A stretch of DNA of 64,000 bases from Persicitalea sp038235275 (GTDB lineage: Bacteria; Bacteroidota; Bacteroidia; Cytophagales; Spirosomataceae): positions 62,001-126,000 of the forward strand of contig JBBSUC010000002.1 in the NCBI GenBank assembly GCA_038235275.1, read 5' to 3'. Of the stretch, positions 26,887-35,867 are shown piece by piece; the first letter of the stretch is position 1; each line of letters begins with the position of its first letter. Made by a program: the position numbers and the translations under genes. The notes under the pieces were generated by a model. That model was not told the DNA's origin. It saw only the letters and a list, made by a program, of their open reading frames with translations, and made no database searches.

Positions 26887-27672
26887 ATGGAACTCAAAAA
26901 CGACACAATCCTAATCACGGGCGGAACGAGCGGCCTGGGCCTTGAATTTGCGGCTAAATTGCTCGCGCTGGGCAATACCGTCCTCATTACGGGCCGTGAC
27001 CAGACCAAACTTGAACAAGCCAAAAAGCAACTGCCCGGCGTGCATATTTTCCAAAGCGATGTAAGCGACCCCGAGCAGATCACCCGACTTTACCAACGGA
27101 TAAGCAAAGAATTTCCAGGACTCAACGTGCTGATAAACAACGCCGGGGAAATGCGCAACCTGAATCTAAACGATCCTTCGCTGGATGTATGGAACGTAAC
27201 TAGGGAAGTAGAAACCAACCTCATGGGGCCAATCAGAATGGTGCAGGAATTTATGCCGCAGCTCAAAAAGCAGAAGTCGGCGGCCATCCTCAACGTCACT
27301 TCCGGCATCGCCCTCATTCCATTTCCCCTCTCACCCGTGTACGGGGCCACCAAAGCGGGGCTGCGCTCCTACACAAAATCGCTGCGCGTCCAGTTAAAGA
27401 ATACGAGCATCAAAGTGTTCGAACTCATCGCCCCGGCGGCGAAGACTCCGCTGAACGATAAGTTTTTGGATGAACCCGGTTTCGACCCAAAAATGATGAT
27501 GGCCCCCAACAAAGTGGTGGACACCGCGCTGAATGGTTTGCAGAAAGATAAGTTTGAAGTCTATCCCGGCGCGGCCCAAATCATGAAAATTGTCAGTCGG
27601 CTGGCCCCGAAAGTACTCTTCAACCAGATGGCGAAAATGGCCGATGTGAAGATTACACGGGATGGTTTTTAA
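26887..27672 (+). CDS. short-chain dehydrogenase/reductase (DltE-like)
   Basis: A 261-residue classical SDR. The Rossmann motif TGGTSGLG is at residues 11-18, NNAG at 84-87, and the catalytic Ser139, Tyr152 and Lys156 (NVTSG, VYGATK) are in place. The C-terminal part has KMMMAPNKVVDTALNGLQKD, typical of DltE-like SDRs that accept unknown carbonyl substrates. Downstream of and probably controlled by the AraC regulator. Confidence 0.9.
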   Translation: MELKNDTILITGGTSGLGLEFAAKLLALGNTVLITGRDQTKLEQAKKQLPGVHIFQSDVSDPEQITRLYQRISKEFPGLNVLINNAGEMRNLNLNDPSLDVWNVTREVETNLMGPIRMVQEFMPQLKKQKSAAILNVTSGIALIPFPLSPVYGATKAGLRSYTKSLRVQLKNTSIKVFELIAPAAKTPLNDKFLDEPGFDPKMMMAPNKVVDTALNGLQKDKFEVYPGAAQIMKIVSRLAPKVLFNQMAKMADVKITRDGF

Positions 27673-27685
27673 CTCCTCTCCGAAT

Positions 27686-29035
27686 CTAAATATCCTTCCC
27701 CGCCAACTCTCCCAACTTCCTCTCTAAAACCTCCCCGTGCAGATTCCTGGCCACCACCCGCCCATCCGGCCCGACCAGCACATTCGTGGGAAAGCTGCTG
27801 ATTTTGTAGGTTTCAATTAGCTGGTTCTTGTCGTCAGAAATAATCTGCGGCCAGGCCAGCGGGCGCTTTTTGAGGAATTTTTCCAGCGATTCGGGTGACG
27901 TCTTTCCGGCGATGCTGACGAATTCGACGCGCTGCTTGTTGACACCTTCATAAATTCTCTGTAATTCCGGTATTTCGGCAACACACGGCCCGCACCAGGT
28001 TCCCCAGAAGTCAACAAAAAGGTATTTGTCTTTATAATCGAGTGAAGAAATAGGAACGTCTGAATTAAAAAGTTTGGCTTTGAAGGGTTGAAAACGATAT
28101 CCAGTCTGTAACCCAAAGCCAAGTTTCTCGGCGTCCTCTCCTTCTAATTCAAGTACCTCGCGGTAGATATTCACGCCTAGGTTCCGGTATTTTACTTTGT
28201 CAAAAAGCCCCCCAACCGAGAGTAGATCGCCCTCTCTGACCGGTTCCGAAAAGCCTTTTAGAACTGAATTGTTTTCATCGACAAGTGTCAATGAAGTGTT
28301 GTCATAATCAGGTCGGCCCGAGTTACTCAATACAATGTCGTGTACCTGATCCTTCACCTTCAATCTCGCGGTGGCGTATTGAGGAAAAGCATAAGCCAAA
28401 GGGTAAAAATTGGTTCGCCTGACGAGCATCGGCACGCGCTTCGAAACTACCTCGCCCCCTTGGAGTACCTCGTAATTCACGTAACGCTTTTCATCCTCGG
28501 TATAGTGGGTCATCGTGCTGTCCATTGCGTAGGCTTTAGGATAAAACACTTCGTCATCGCTAAAATCCAGATTGTTATTGGTATCGATTATTACCGCCGT
28601 TAGCCCCTCCTTGTCCTTACCACTCACTACGTACACATAACATTTAATTGGCTCGGCGGACAACTCTTCGGGATTGAGATGCCATTCCGCCCTTTCTATG
28701 AATCCATCAAACTCTTCCTGACTTATATTTCCGGCTTTGTAACTTTGGTAAAGAACTTGTTGTAAGTTCAGGTACACCATTGATTTCTTTACGCCTCTCC
28801 ATGACTCGGGGATTCCTTTTACGGGCAGATACGTTTTGACCCACATTTTGGCAGAAGGATTGTCGTCCTTATATTCCTCTTGGAGAGGCCCCCAACTAAA
28901 CCCGGCTGGCCCAAACCCTTCCACGAAGGTCAGTGGCAAGCGCACAATTCCGCTACCGTCCTTATCTTTTTCCCAATTTTGGCAGGAAGCCAGCATACAA
29001 ACGGCCAACAGTAAGAAAATCAGTTTGTTTCTCAT
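27686..29035 (-). CDS. TlpA-family thioredoxin-like lipoprotein
   Basis: A 449-residue exported protein. The signal peptide ends in a lipobox with Cys18 (CMLASCQ). A long N-terminal region of about 300 residues has no recognised domain and looks beta-rich; the last about 130 residues are a TlpA/ResA-type thioredoxin fold with the redox pair WCGPC in FVDFWGTWCGPCVAEIPEL and the cis-Pro region SSFPTNVLV. By family it reduces disulfides in periplasmic or outer-membrane proteins. ATG 29035 is chosen; a Met 27 nt upstream would give the same mature protein. Confidence 0.87.
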   Translation of the reverse strand: MRNKLIFLLLAVCMLASCQNWEKDKDGSGIVRLPLTFVEGFGPAGFSWGPLQEEYKDDNPSAKMWVKTYLPVKGIPESWRGVKKSMVYLNLQQVLYQSYKAGNISQEEFDGFIERAEWHLNPEELSAEPIKCYVYVVSGKDKEGLTAVIIDTNNNLDFSDDEVFYPKAYAMDSTMTHYTEDEKRYVNYEVLQGGEVVSKRVPMLVRRTNFYPLAYAFPQYATARLKVKDQVHDIVLSNSGRPDYDNTSLTLVDENNSVLKGFSEPVREGDLLSVGGLFDKVKYRNLGVNIYREVLELEGEDAEKLGFGLQTGYRFQPFKAKLFNSDVPISSLDYKDKYLFVDFWGTWCGPCVAEIPELQRIYEGVNKQRVEFVSIAGKTSPESLEKFLKKRPLAWPQIISDDKNQLIETYKISSFPTNVLVGPDGRVVARNLHGEVLERKLGELAGKDI

Positions 29036-29115
29036 GATTCCAAGCTTATTTTTTGTTTCCACTATTTCAAAATAAAGCGAATCTCCCCCCTTCCTTACCC
29101 GCTTCGTCCAGCCCT

Positions 29116-29143
29116 GAACGTTCCCCCATCAAACGCCGTTATA
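29116..29143. repeat. intergenic repeat GAACGTTCCCCCATC, copy 1
   Basis: GAACGTTCCCCCATC, then five variable bases, then CCGTTATA. An equally spaced second copy is at 30134-30161, so the two bracket the small ORF and the MOSC gene. Confidence 0.7.
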
Positions 29144-29211
29144 ATTCAATCTGAGATAGGGGGCTGGCAACAGCCTCATTCTTCTGGACAAATCGAATAA
29201 ACCAGCCACGC

Positions 29212-29394
29212 ATGGACGCTCCTTCTGATAATACCTCAAAAAAGGATGAGGAAATCTTCATTCAGGATGAATGCGGTGATACCTTATGGGACGCCGTACT
29301 CGCTCAGCCGCACCTCAACCAGGCAGTCTTTGAGGCAGAATCGGCCAAAAACGCGAAACGGAAGATCGACACTAAAGTATCGGACAATTCTTGA
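29212..29394 (+). CDS. small acidic protein of unknown function
   Basis: A 60-residue protein from ATG 29212. It is acidic and hydrophilic, without Cys pairs other than Cys22, signal or membrane segment, and has a helical middle (LWDAVLAQPHLNQAVFEAESAK). I do not recognise the family. It lies 21 nt before the MOSC gene and is probably cotranscribed with it. A real gene is likely but unproven. Confidence 0.5.
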   Translation: MDAPSDNTSKKDEEIFIQDECGDTLWDAVLAQPHLNQAVFEAESAKNAKRKIDTKVSDNS

Positions 29395-29415
29395 TTCTTA
29401 AAAACGTACCCACCG

Positions 29416-30063
29416 ATGCGAATTCATTCTGTCAACGTCGGTTTGCCGCGTACGGTCGAATGGGGCAAACGGATGATTACCACGGGCATTTTTAAAGAAC
29501 CCGTAGTCGGGCCGATTCCCCTGGACTTTGTCAATTTGCGGGGCGACCGACAGGCCGACTTAACGGTTCACGGCGGGCCAGACAAGGCGGTTTATGCTTA
29601 CGACCTGGCGCACTACGCAGTATGGAAAGAGCAAATCACCCGCACCGACTGGACACCCGGCCTGTTTGGCGAGAATCTTACAACCGAAGGACTGCTCGAA
29701 CCCGAAGTGCGGATCGGTGATTTATTCCGCATAGGCACGGCACTCTTGCGGGCGGTCCAACCCCGGTTTCCTTGTTATAAGGTGAACGTGCGCTTCGACG
29801 ATTCCGGGATGACCCGGCGATTTGCACAGATGGGGCGTCCAGGTATTTATTTTCGGGTAGTGGAAGCTGGAGTCATCACAGCTAGAGATACCATAACACT
29901 CACAGAAACTGCCGATACCGATATCACGATCCAAACGGTCAATGATGTTGTTTTGAAACAAAAAGGAGGTTCCGAGTTCTTTGCTCGCCTGGCTTCGCTA
30001 CCGCACTTGGCCGAATCGCTGCGCAGCAAGTTTGCCAATTCCGTGTCGCGTCATCAAAGCTAA
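29416..30063 (+). CDS. MOSC domain protein (YiiM-like)
   Basis: A 215-residue protein with a MOSC domain. The conserved start GDRQADLTVHGGPDKAVYAY, GLFGENLTT and the key Cys at residue 120 in QPRFPCYKV match the YiiM group. YiiM-type MOSC proteins act with molybdenum cofactor in reducing N-hydroxylated compounds; no other Moco gene is in the window. Length is normal. Confidence 0.88.
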   Translation: MRIHSVNVGLPRTVEWGKRMITTGIFKEPVVGPIPLDFVNLRGDRQADLTVHGGPDKAVYAYDLAHYAVWKEQITRTDWTPGLFGENLTTEGLLEPEVRIGDLFRIGTALLRAVQPRFPCYKVNVRFDDSGMTRRFAQMGRPGIYFRVVEAGVITARDTITLTETADTDITIQTVNDVVLKQKGGSEFFARLASLPHLAESLRSKFANSVSRHQS

Positions 30064-30133
30064 TGCAAGCTGGGCAGGTGTCTTTAAAAGAGTAAGTTTA
30101 TTGCGCCGAAACAATGCCGTACGATTTCGCGCC

Positions 30134-30161
30134 GAACGTTCCCCCATCGTTCCCCGTTATA
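30134..30161. repeat. intergenic repeat GAACGTTCCCCCATC, copy 2
   Basis: Second copy of the element at 29116-29143 in the same orientation, again followed by CCGTTATA after five variable bases. It lies between the MOSC gene and hslV. Confidence 0.7.
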
Positions 30162-30229
30162 CCCCTGATTCCGGCCAAACGCCCGAATCATTTTTTATTT
30201 TAAAACTACCTCCACCAAAGAATAAACAC

Positions 30230-30769
30230 ATGCAAAAAATACACGCCACTACCGTCCTGGGTGTCCTGCACAACGGGATGCTGGCCCTCGGGGCCGACGG
30301 ACAGGCCACGATGGGCAATACCGTCGCCAAGAGTAACGTCAAGAAAGTCCGCGCTTTGCAGGGCGGCAAAATCCTGGTTGGCTTCGCCGGTTCCACGGCG
30401 GACGCCTTTTCGCTGCTGGAAAAGTTCGAGGAAAAACTCAACGCCTACGGTGGCAACATGAAACGGGCCGCTATCGAACTCGCCAAGGAATGGCGCACTG
30501 ACCGCTATCTACGCAAGCTGGAAGCGATGATCATTACGGCCAACCAGGAAGAAATCCTGGTCATTTCCGGCACGGGCGACGTGCTGGAACCCGAAAATGG
30601 CATCGCCGCCATCGGCTCGGGCGGCAACTACGCCCTCTCCGCCGCCACCGCCCTCAAAAAACACGCTTCCCAACTCACCGCCGAAGAAATGGTCCGCGAA
30701 GGTCTAATGATCGCGGGCGATCTTTGCATTTATACAAATCAGAACCTTACAGTGGAGAAGTTGGGATAG
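30230..30769 (+). CDS. hslV: ATP-dependent protease subunit HslV
   Basis: A 179-residue proteasome-like peptidase that forms the HslUV complex. The mature N-terminus is TTVLGVLHNGMLALGADGQ, with the catalytic Thr at residue 7 after the six-residue propeptide MQKIHA; such a longer propeptide fits self-processing. GSGGNYALSAA and the final AGDLCIYTNQ are typical. The ATPase partner hslU is not adjacent. ATG 30230 chosen because it precedes the conserved core; the frame's upstream extension is not family-like. Confidence 0.94.
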   Translation: MQKIHATTVLGVLHNGMLALGADGQATMGNTVAKSNVKKVRALQGGKILVGFAGSTADAFSLLEKFEEKLNAYGGNMKRAAIELAKEWRTDRYLRKLEAMIITANQEEILVISGTGDVLEPENGIAAIGSGGNYALSAATALKKHASQLTAEEMVREGLMIAGDLCIYTNQNLTVEKLG

Positions 30770-30794
30770 TGGGCTACGGAGTTCTTATTGGTCA

Positions 30795-30817
30795 AACGCG
30801 GGGCGCCCCGAGGCGTT
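30795..30817 (+). terminator. palindromic hairpin after hslV, weak terminator
   Basis: AACGCGGGGC (30795-30804) pairs with GCCCC and GCGTT across a three-base bulge (to 30817). A short TTAATTG follows, so termination strength is uncertain. Confidence 0.45.
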
Positions 30818-30889
30818 AATTGTTAAAAGGCAAAGGGCTTTTGATTTTCCAAATTAGCAACGGAAAAGCATTTGTAGAATTCCATTTAA

Positions 30890-30915
30890 CCTTTTAACCA
30901 TTAACCTTTTGACCT
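30890..30915. repeat. intergenic TTAACC-type tandem words
   Basis: The stretch reads as loose repeats of TTTAACC / TTAACC between hslV and the convergent PBP4 gene; a similar stretch is at 55370-55402. Confidence 0.5.
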
Positions 30916-30918
30916 ATT

Positions 30919-32442
30919 TTAAAGCTCCCCCAGAAGAATCAACAACTCCCTAAGCCGCAAACTCACCGTTCGGCTTCCATCGGGAAGGTACTTGTGAGCA
31001 ATCATCGTGAAGCTTAGGCGTTCGCCCGCTTTGGTGGTGACGTAGCCGGCGTAAGCGCGGGTGCCGCCGATGGAGCCGCTTTTGGCGCGGACATTCCCGG
31101 CGGCTTTGGTACGCTTGCCGATGTTGCGGACGGTACCCGTTTCGCCCAGGATGGCGATGCTTTCGTAGAAGTCTTTGAAGTTCTTGTCCACCGTGGCGGC
31201 GTTCAGGACGTCGGTGAGATTTTGGGCGGTGAGTGATCCGGTGGGCGACAGGCCACTGCCGTCCTTGACGAAAAAGCCGCGCATATCCGCACCTTTTTTA
31301 CGCCAGTAATCGGCTTCAGCTTCAACGGCATCGTCGAAGTCGGGCTTGCTGTTTAGCTTGACGCCCACGATTTTGAGGAAAGCATCGGCGTAGAGGTTGA
31401 TGCTCCAAAAGTTGGTTTGCTGGACCAGGTTGCGTAGCGTGGGCGAACTGTACTGGTCGATGACGGTGCGCGGCGCGGCGACGGCGGAGGACTTGGGCAG
31501 CACGTCACCCGCTCCGGCAATGCCGACGCCAGCCGCTCGCAAGGCGCGGGTAAGTTCAAATGCTGCCGAGTAGGCCGGGCGGGGCATGGCGCCCTTGACG
31601 GTGAACGACGTGGCCCCGCGCGGCACGGTTCCGGTCAGCAGAATTTGCTCGCCCAGCGGACTGGCGTAGATATAGACCTGATCGCCCGACCCGGCTTCGC
31701 CCGTGGTGACGCGGTTTTCTATTTTCAAATACGACAAATCCGGTTCCAGCTTGACGACTTCCGCTGGGTCGCCCACGTTTCGGCCTGCCTTGAAGGAGAT
31801 GTGGTAGAGGTTTTCCCGAAAATTGAGGCCTTGGACGCCCGCGCCGTAGTAGTTGCCCAGATCGCCCCATACCCAGGTGTCAGCCAGGTTTTTATCATCA
31901 AAAATCGTCGGGTCGCCCACGACCTGCCCCTGCACGTAGCGGATGCCCGCCCGGCGTATGGCCACGGTCCAGCGGTTGAGGAGTTGGTCGCCGTTGGGAA
32001 CGCCCTCGAAGCGGTCGTTATCACTGCCCAGCGACGGATCACCCGTGCCGCGTAGATAGAGGTCACCGCGCAGCGTGTCGCGGACGATTTGTCCGTCGTA
32101 TTCGAGGTAGGTCGGGTAGGTATAATCGCCCCCCAGTACCGACAGCGTAGTGGCGGTCGAAACCAACTTGAGCGTGGAAGCCGAGGGGACCGACTGCTCC
32201 TGGTTAATCCCCAAAATTGTCCGCCCACTTTGGGTAGATTTCAGGCAGAAGGCGAAAACACCATTCCGCATCAGTTCGGCGTTTTGGAGTTCCACCACAG
32301 CATCCGAAAGGCGATCCAGGGCCAGCGAGTCGATGGTTTGGGCTTGGAGCGGTGGGAGGATGAGCGCCAGCAGAATGAATGCTAACGATTTTCGGGTGAG
32401 TGCGTGAGGTTTAGGGCGGAAGGAACGGAGGGAATCGAACAT
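30919..32442 (-). CDS. dacB: D-alanyl-D-alanine carboxypeptidase/endopeptidase (PBP4)
   Basis: A 507-residue S13-family penicillin-binding protein that trims or opens peptidoglycan cross-links. After a signal peptide (residues about 18-35) the active-site serine motif S89-T-L-K92 is seen, then SIN (SINLYADAFLK) and the KSG triad (AKSGSIGG). Both the PBP core and the inserted domains are the normal length. Periplasmic. Monocistronic on the minus strand. Confidence 0.93.
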   Translation of the reverse strand: MFDSLRSFRPKPHALTRKSLAFILLALILPPLQAQTIDSLALDRLSDAVVELQNAELMRNGVFAFCLKSTQSGRTILGINQEQSVPSASTLKLVSTATTLSVLGGDYTYPTYLEYDGQIVRDTLRGDLYLRGTGDPSLGSDNDRFEGVPNGDQLLNRWTVAIRRAGIRYVQGQVVGDPTIFDDKNLADTWVWGDLGNYYGAGVQGLNFRENLYHISFKAGRNVGDPAEVVKLEPDLSYLKIENRVTTGEAGSGDQVYIYASPLGEQILLTGTVPRGATSFTVKGAMPRPAYSAAFELTRALRAAGVGIAGAGDVLPKSSAVAAPRTVIDQYSSPTLRNLVQQTNFWSINLYADAFLKIVGVKLNSKPDFDDAVEAEADYWRKKGADMRGFFVKDGSGLSPTGSLTAQNLTDVLNAATVDKNFKDFYESIAILGETGTVRNIGKRTKAAGNVRAKSGSIGGTRAYAGYVTTKAGERLSFTMIAHKYLPDGSRTVSLRLRELLILLGEL

Positions 32443-32765
32443 TTTGGTGGGTTGATGGCAGGACTTTGAGCAAAACTGCCTTGTTTTTGGTACTTTTGCT
32501 ATTTATGGCTTTGGAAAAAAATCTAGTTCGTGGGTTTAACTTGACTGGTTTTTGCGATGGAAACAAAGTTCGGAACGTAACGTTTTACAGATTGTGTTCC
32601 TGAATTTCTTAGCCTTCTTGTAGCAAACAATGCTATTGCAAACTTACGCGTTGATAAGCTTTTATCCTGAAAAATAGGCAAAAGACCAAATAGAAGATAA
32701 ATATCTATCTGAATAACAGCAAACAAAGGAATAAAGTCTAAAGCTTACCGCCTACAGCAATATAT
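32443..32765. other. 323-nt intergenic region with a candidate promoter
   Basis: TACTTTTG at 32491-32498 with TTTG at 32465-32468 (22-nt spacer) points to the plus strand and leads into a 32-codon frame (32505-32603) with no known family; the next real gene starts at 32766. Frames on the minus strand here look random. The rest is AT-rich and featureless. Confidence 0.45.
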
Positions 32766-34199
32766 ATGAAATTAACATTTTGGGGAGCCACGCAACAGGT
32801 GACGGGCAGCATGTATCTGCTCGAAGTGGACGATTACCGAATCCTAATTGATTGTGGTCTGAATTTTGACTTGAACGAAAAACAGAAAAAAGTCCTCTAC
32901 GACGAACAGAAAAGTGTTTTCCCCTTCGACCCAACGCTTGTGAATACGGTACTGCTCACGCACGCCCACATCGATCACTCCGGCAATATTCCCAATCTGT
33001 ATAAGGAAGGCTTTGAAGGCCAGGTAGTTTGCACCGAGGCAACCTACTCGCTGACGGGCATCCTGCTGGAAAACTCGGCTATGTTGCACCAGAAGCGGTT
33101 GAATACGGCCAATGGAAAGGCGTCGAACAAAAAGAAAAAAACCTCACTCGTTAAGGACTTTCCCCGCGATTTGTATTTGCAAAAACATGTCAAGCAGTCG
33201 TTGGAAAATTTCTTTCCCGTAGCCTTCGGGCAACGTTACCGAATTTCGGACCGCGTAAATGTGACTTTCATCCCGGCAGGCCACTTGCTGGGCGCGGCGC
33301 ATATTATCGTAGAAGTACACGACCTTGACGGCGAGAAGAAATCGCTTTGCTTCTCGGGCGATGTGGGTCGCAAGAATTACCCGCTGCTCGTAGATCCGCA
33401 GCCCGTCCCGCAGGTAGACTACCTGATCTGCGAAACGACTTACGGCAACCGCGTCCACGAGGATTTGCGGCCACCGGGCGAAGCGCTGATGGACGTCATT
33501 CAGCGCACCTGCGTGGATATTCCGGGGCGGCTCATCATTCCGACGTTCAGCGTCGGGCGCACACAGGCGCTGCTTTACACGCTCAATAAGCTTTACCTCG
33601 ACCACCAACTGCCGCCGCTGAAAGTCTTCACCGACAGCCCGCTCAGCTTTGGCAGTACCCGGATTCACCAAAAATACGCGCGGTTACTCAACCAGGAAGC
33701 GCGGGATTTTAAGGAAAAGAACGAAATGCTGTTCGACTTCGAGAACCTGGTCTATATCGAAGGCAGTGAAGCCAGTAAAGCCGTTTCCAACTACGCCGAG
33801 CCGTGCATCATTATCTCCTCATCGGGTATGGTGCAGGGTGGACGGATCGAACACCACATTGCCCAAAATATAGAAAATCCTTACGCCACGATACTGATGA
33901 TCGGTTATGCTTCGGAGGGTACGCTGGGTTGGCGGTTGTTAAACGGTCAGGACAGCATCACCATCCATGACAAACAAAAGAAGGTCTTGGCCAATATTGA
34001 AAAAATTGACGTATTTAGCGGCCACGGCGACCGCAACGACCTCGTAGATTTTGTCAAAAACCAGGATGTCACCCAACTGAAAAATATTTTCCTCATCCAC
34101 GGCGAAGCCCAAAGCATGCGCGATTTCCGCGACACGCTGGCAGAGAAGGGCTACGAAAAAGTAGTGATCCCGGAAAGGGGACAGGAGTATATTCTTTAA
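32766..34199 (+). CDS. MBL-fold ribonuclease-like protein with beta-CASP domain
   Basis: A 477-residue protein of the CPSF73/RNase J-like superfamily. The first domain carries the zinc motif LLTHAHIDHSGN, with HLLGAAHI and FSGDVGR further on; residues about 250-400 form the beta-CASP domain; and the late IISSSGMVQGGRIEHH and DVFSGHGDRNDL motifs are the RNA-specificity part. It probably acts on RNA in the cytoplasm as exo- or endoribonuclease. Start ATG 32766; complete. Confidence 0.9.
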   Translation: MKLTFWGATQQVTGSMYLLEVDDYRILIDCGLNFDLNEKQKKVLYDEQKSVFPFDPTLVNTVLLTHAHIDHSGNIPNLYKEGFEGQVVCTEATYSLTGILLENSAMLHQKRLNTANGKASNKKKKTSLVKDFPRDLYLQKHVKQSLENFFPVAFGQRYRISDRVNVTFIPAGHLLGAAHIIVEVHDLDGEKKSLCFSGDVGRKNYPLLVDPQPVPQVDYLICETTYGNRVHEDLRPPGEALMDVIQRTCVDIPGRLIIPTFSVGRTQALLYTLNKLYLDHQLPPLKVFTDSPLSFGSTRIHQKYARLLNQEARDFKEKNEMLFDFENLVYIEGSEASKAVSNYAEPCIIISSSGMVQGGRIEHHIAQNIENPYATILMIGYASEGTLGWRLLNGQDSITIHDKQKKVLANIEKIDVFSGHGDRNDLVDFVKNQDVTQLKNIFLIHGEAQSMRDFRDTLAEKGYEKVVIPERGQEYIL

Positions 34200-34210
34200 A
34201 GTTGTTGGCG

Positions 34211-34225
34211 GAGCCGCCCGCGCGG
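34211..34225. repeat. 15-bp motif shared with 54004-54018
   Basis: GAGCCGCCCGCGCGG occurs here and again in the loop of the palindromic repeat at 53986-54067, on the same strand; here it follows GGCG to form the inverted GGCGGAGCCGCC. Confidence 0.6.
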
Positions 34226-34271
34226 ACTGTCCCGCAGAACGTTCAACAGATAATCCACGATTAAACAATAA

Positions 34272-35225
34272 ATGCGCACTTACCTCGATTTTGAAAAGCC
34301 AATTGCTGAATTAGACAACAAGCTGGCGGATATGCGGCGGTTGGCCGAAGAAAGTACCATCGATGTATCGGCAGCGACGGCGGCCCTGGAAAGCGGCATC
34401 GCCAAGCTGCGGCAGGAGATTTTTGACAATCTCACCCGCTGGCAGCGCGTTCAGCTCTCGCGCCACCCCGACCGCCCCTATACTTACGAGTATATTCAAT
34501 TAATGTGCGACGAGTTTATCGAGTTGCACGGCGACCGGCAGGTACGCGACGACCCGGCAATGATTGGCGGCTTTGCTAATCTCAACGGGCAAGGCGTAAT
34601 GATTATCGGGCAGCAGAAGGGCCGCAACACCAAGCAGCGGCAGCACCGCAACTTCGGGATGCCCAATCCCGAAGGATATCGCAAGGCGCTGCGGCTGATG
34701 AAACTTGCCGAGAAATTTAACAAGCCCATTATCACGCTCATCGACACGCCGGGCGCGTTTCCCGGCCTGGAAGCCGAGGAGCGCGGACAGGGCGAGGCGA
34801 TTGCCCGCAACTTAAAGGAAATGTTTATGCTCAAAGTCCCGGTGATTTGCATCGTCATTGGCGAGGGCGCGTCGGGCGGGGCGCTGGGAATCGCCATCGG
34901 CGACCGCGTGATGATGCTCGAAAATACCTGGTACTCCGTGATTTCACCCGAAAATTGCTCGACCATCCTGTGGCGCAGTTGGGATTACAAAGAGCAGGCC
35001 GCCGACGCTATGAAACTCACGGCCAAGGACATGAAGGCCAATAAACTCATCGATGAAATCGTACCTGAGCCGCTTGGCGGGGCGCACCTCGACCACGTTG
35101 CAATGGCGGCGATCCTCAAAGGCGTCATTCTCGAACATTTGGGCCAGTTGTCCCAACTTTCTCCCGAGGAGCGCATCAGCCAGCGCATCGACAAATTCTG
35201 CGACATGGGCGTCGTGGTTGAATGA
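34272..35225 (+). CDS. accA: acetyl-CoA carboxylase carboxyltransferase subunit alpha
   Basis: A 317-residue crotonase-fold subunit that, with AccD, moves carboxyl from biotin to acetyl-CoA, the first step of fatty acid synthesis. TLIDTPGAFPGLEAEERGQ and IGEGASGGALGIAIGDRV are the signature segments, and the N-terminal coiled helix LDNKLADMRRLAEES is typical. Size is normal. First gene of a probable accA-HAD-M50 transcript. Confidence 0.96.
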   Translation: MRTYLDFEKPIAELDNKLADMRRLAEESTIDVSAATAALESGIAKLRQEIFDNLTRWQRVQLSRHPDRPYTYEYIQLMCDEFIELHGDRQVRDDPAMIGGFANLNGQGVMIIGQQKGRNTKQRQHRNFGMPNPEGYRKALRLMKLAEKFNKPIITLIDTPGAFPGLEAEERGQGEAIARNLKEMFMLKVPVICIVIGEGASGGALGIAIGDRVMMLENTWYSVISPENCSTILWRSWDYKEQAADAMKLTAKDMKANKLIDEIVPEPLGGAHLDHVAMAAILKGVILEHLGQLSQLSPEERISQRIDKFCDMGVVVE

Positions 35226-35231
35226 TTTTTT

Positions 35232-35867
35232 GTGAAAAACACCCAGACTAAAAATATCATCTTCGATCTCGGTAACGTCATCATCGACATCGACGTGCCG
35301 CGCGCCGCGCAGTCGTTCGCTAAGTTGAGTGGACAGAAACCCGAAGACGTGCTGGAATTATTCAGTACCTCCGGCCTTTTCGGCCAGTTCGAGACTGGAA
35401 AATTGGACGCTGCTGGCTTCCGAAACTACGTCCGCGAATTACTCGAATATCCCGGCTGGGAGGACGCCGTAGTGGACACGGCCTGGAATGCGCTGCTGCT
35501 GGACATTCCGCCCGAGCGCATCGAAATGATTCAGAAATTGGGCAAAAACTACCGCCTTTTCCTGCTCAGTAATACCAGCAGCATCCACATCGAGGCCGTC
35601 AACCAAATTCTTGAAAAAGCCACGGGGGTGGCGCGGCTGGACGATCTTTTTGAAAAACTTTTCCTATCCTACGAAATGGGTTTGATGAAGCCCGATCCGG
35701 CCATTTACGAGCAGGTGTTGCAGGAAGCGGGCCTCGAAACCAGCGAAACGCTTTTCCTGGACGACAACGAAAACAACATCATCGCCGCCCGCGCCCTGGG
35801 CATCCAAACCTGTCACGTCGATCCGCCGTTAACCATGCTGGACTTCCTGCAAGATTATGTCGCTTAG
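35232..35867 (+). CDS. HAD-family phosphatase
   Basis: A 211-residue haloacid dehalogenase-like hydrolase. Motif I IIFDLGNVIID has the nucleophile Asp, motif II is LSNTSS, the motif III lysine lies in GLMKPDPAIYEQV and motif IV is FLDDNENN. The small cap domain (residues about 25-90) is of the YihX/dehalogenase-like type; substrate unknown. The start is GTG at 35232, six nt after accA; it overlaps the M50 gene by 11 nt. Confidence 0.9.
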   Translation: MKNTQTKNIIFDLGNVIIDIDVPRAAQSFAKLSGQKPEDVLELFSTSGLFGQFETGKLDAAGFRNYVRELLEYPGWEDAVVDTAWNALLLDIPPERIEMIQKLGKNYRLFLLSNTSSIHIEAVNQILEKATGVARLDDLFEKLFLSYEMGLMKPDPAIYEQVLQEAGLETSETLFLDDNENNIIAARALGIQTCHVDPPLTMLDFLQDYVA

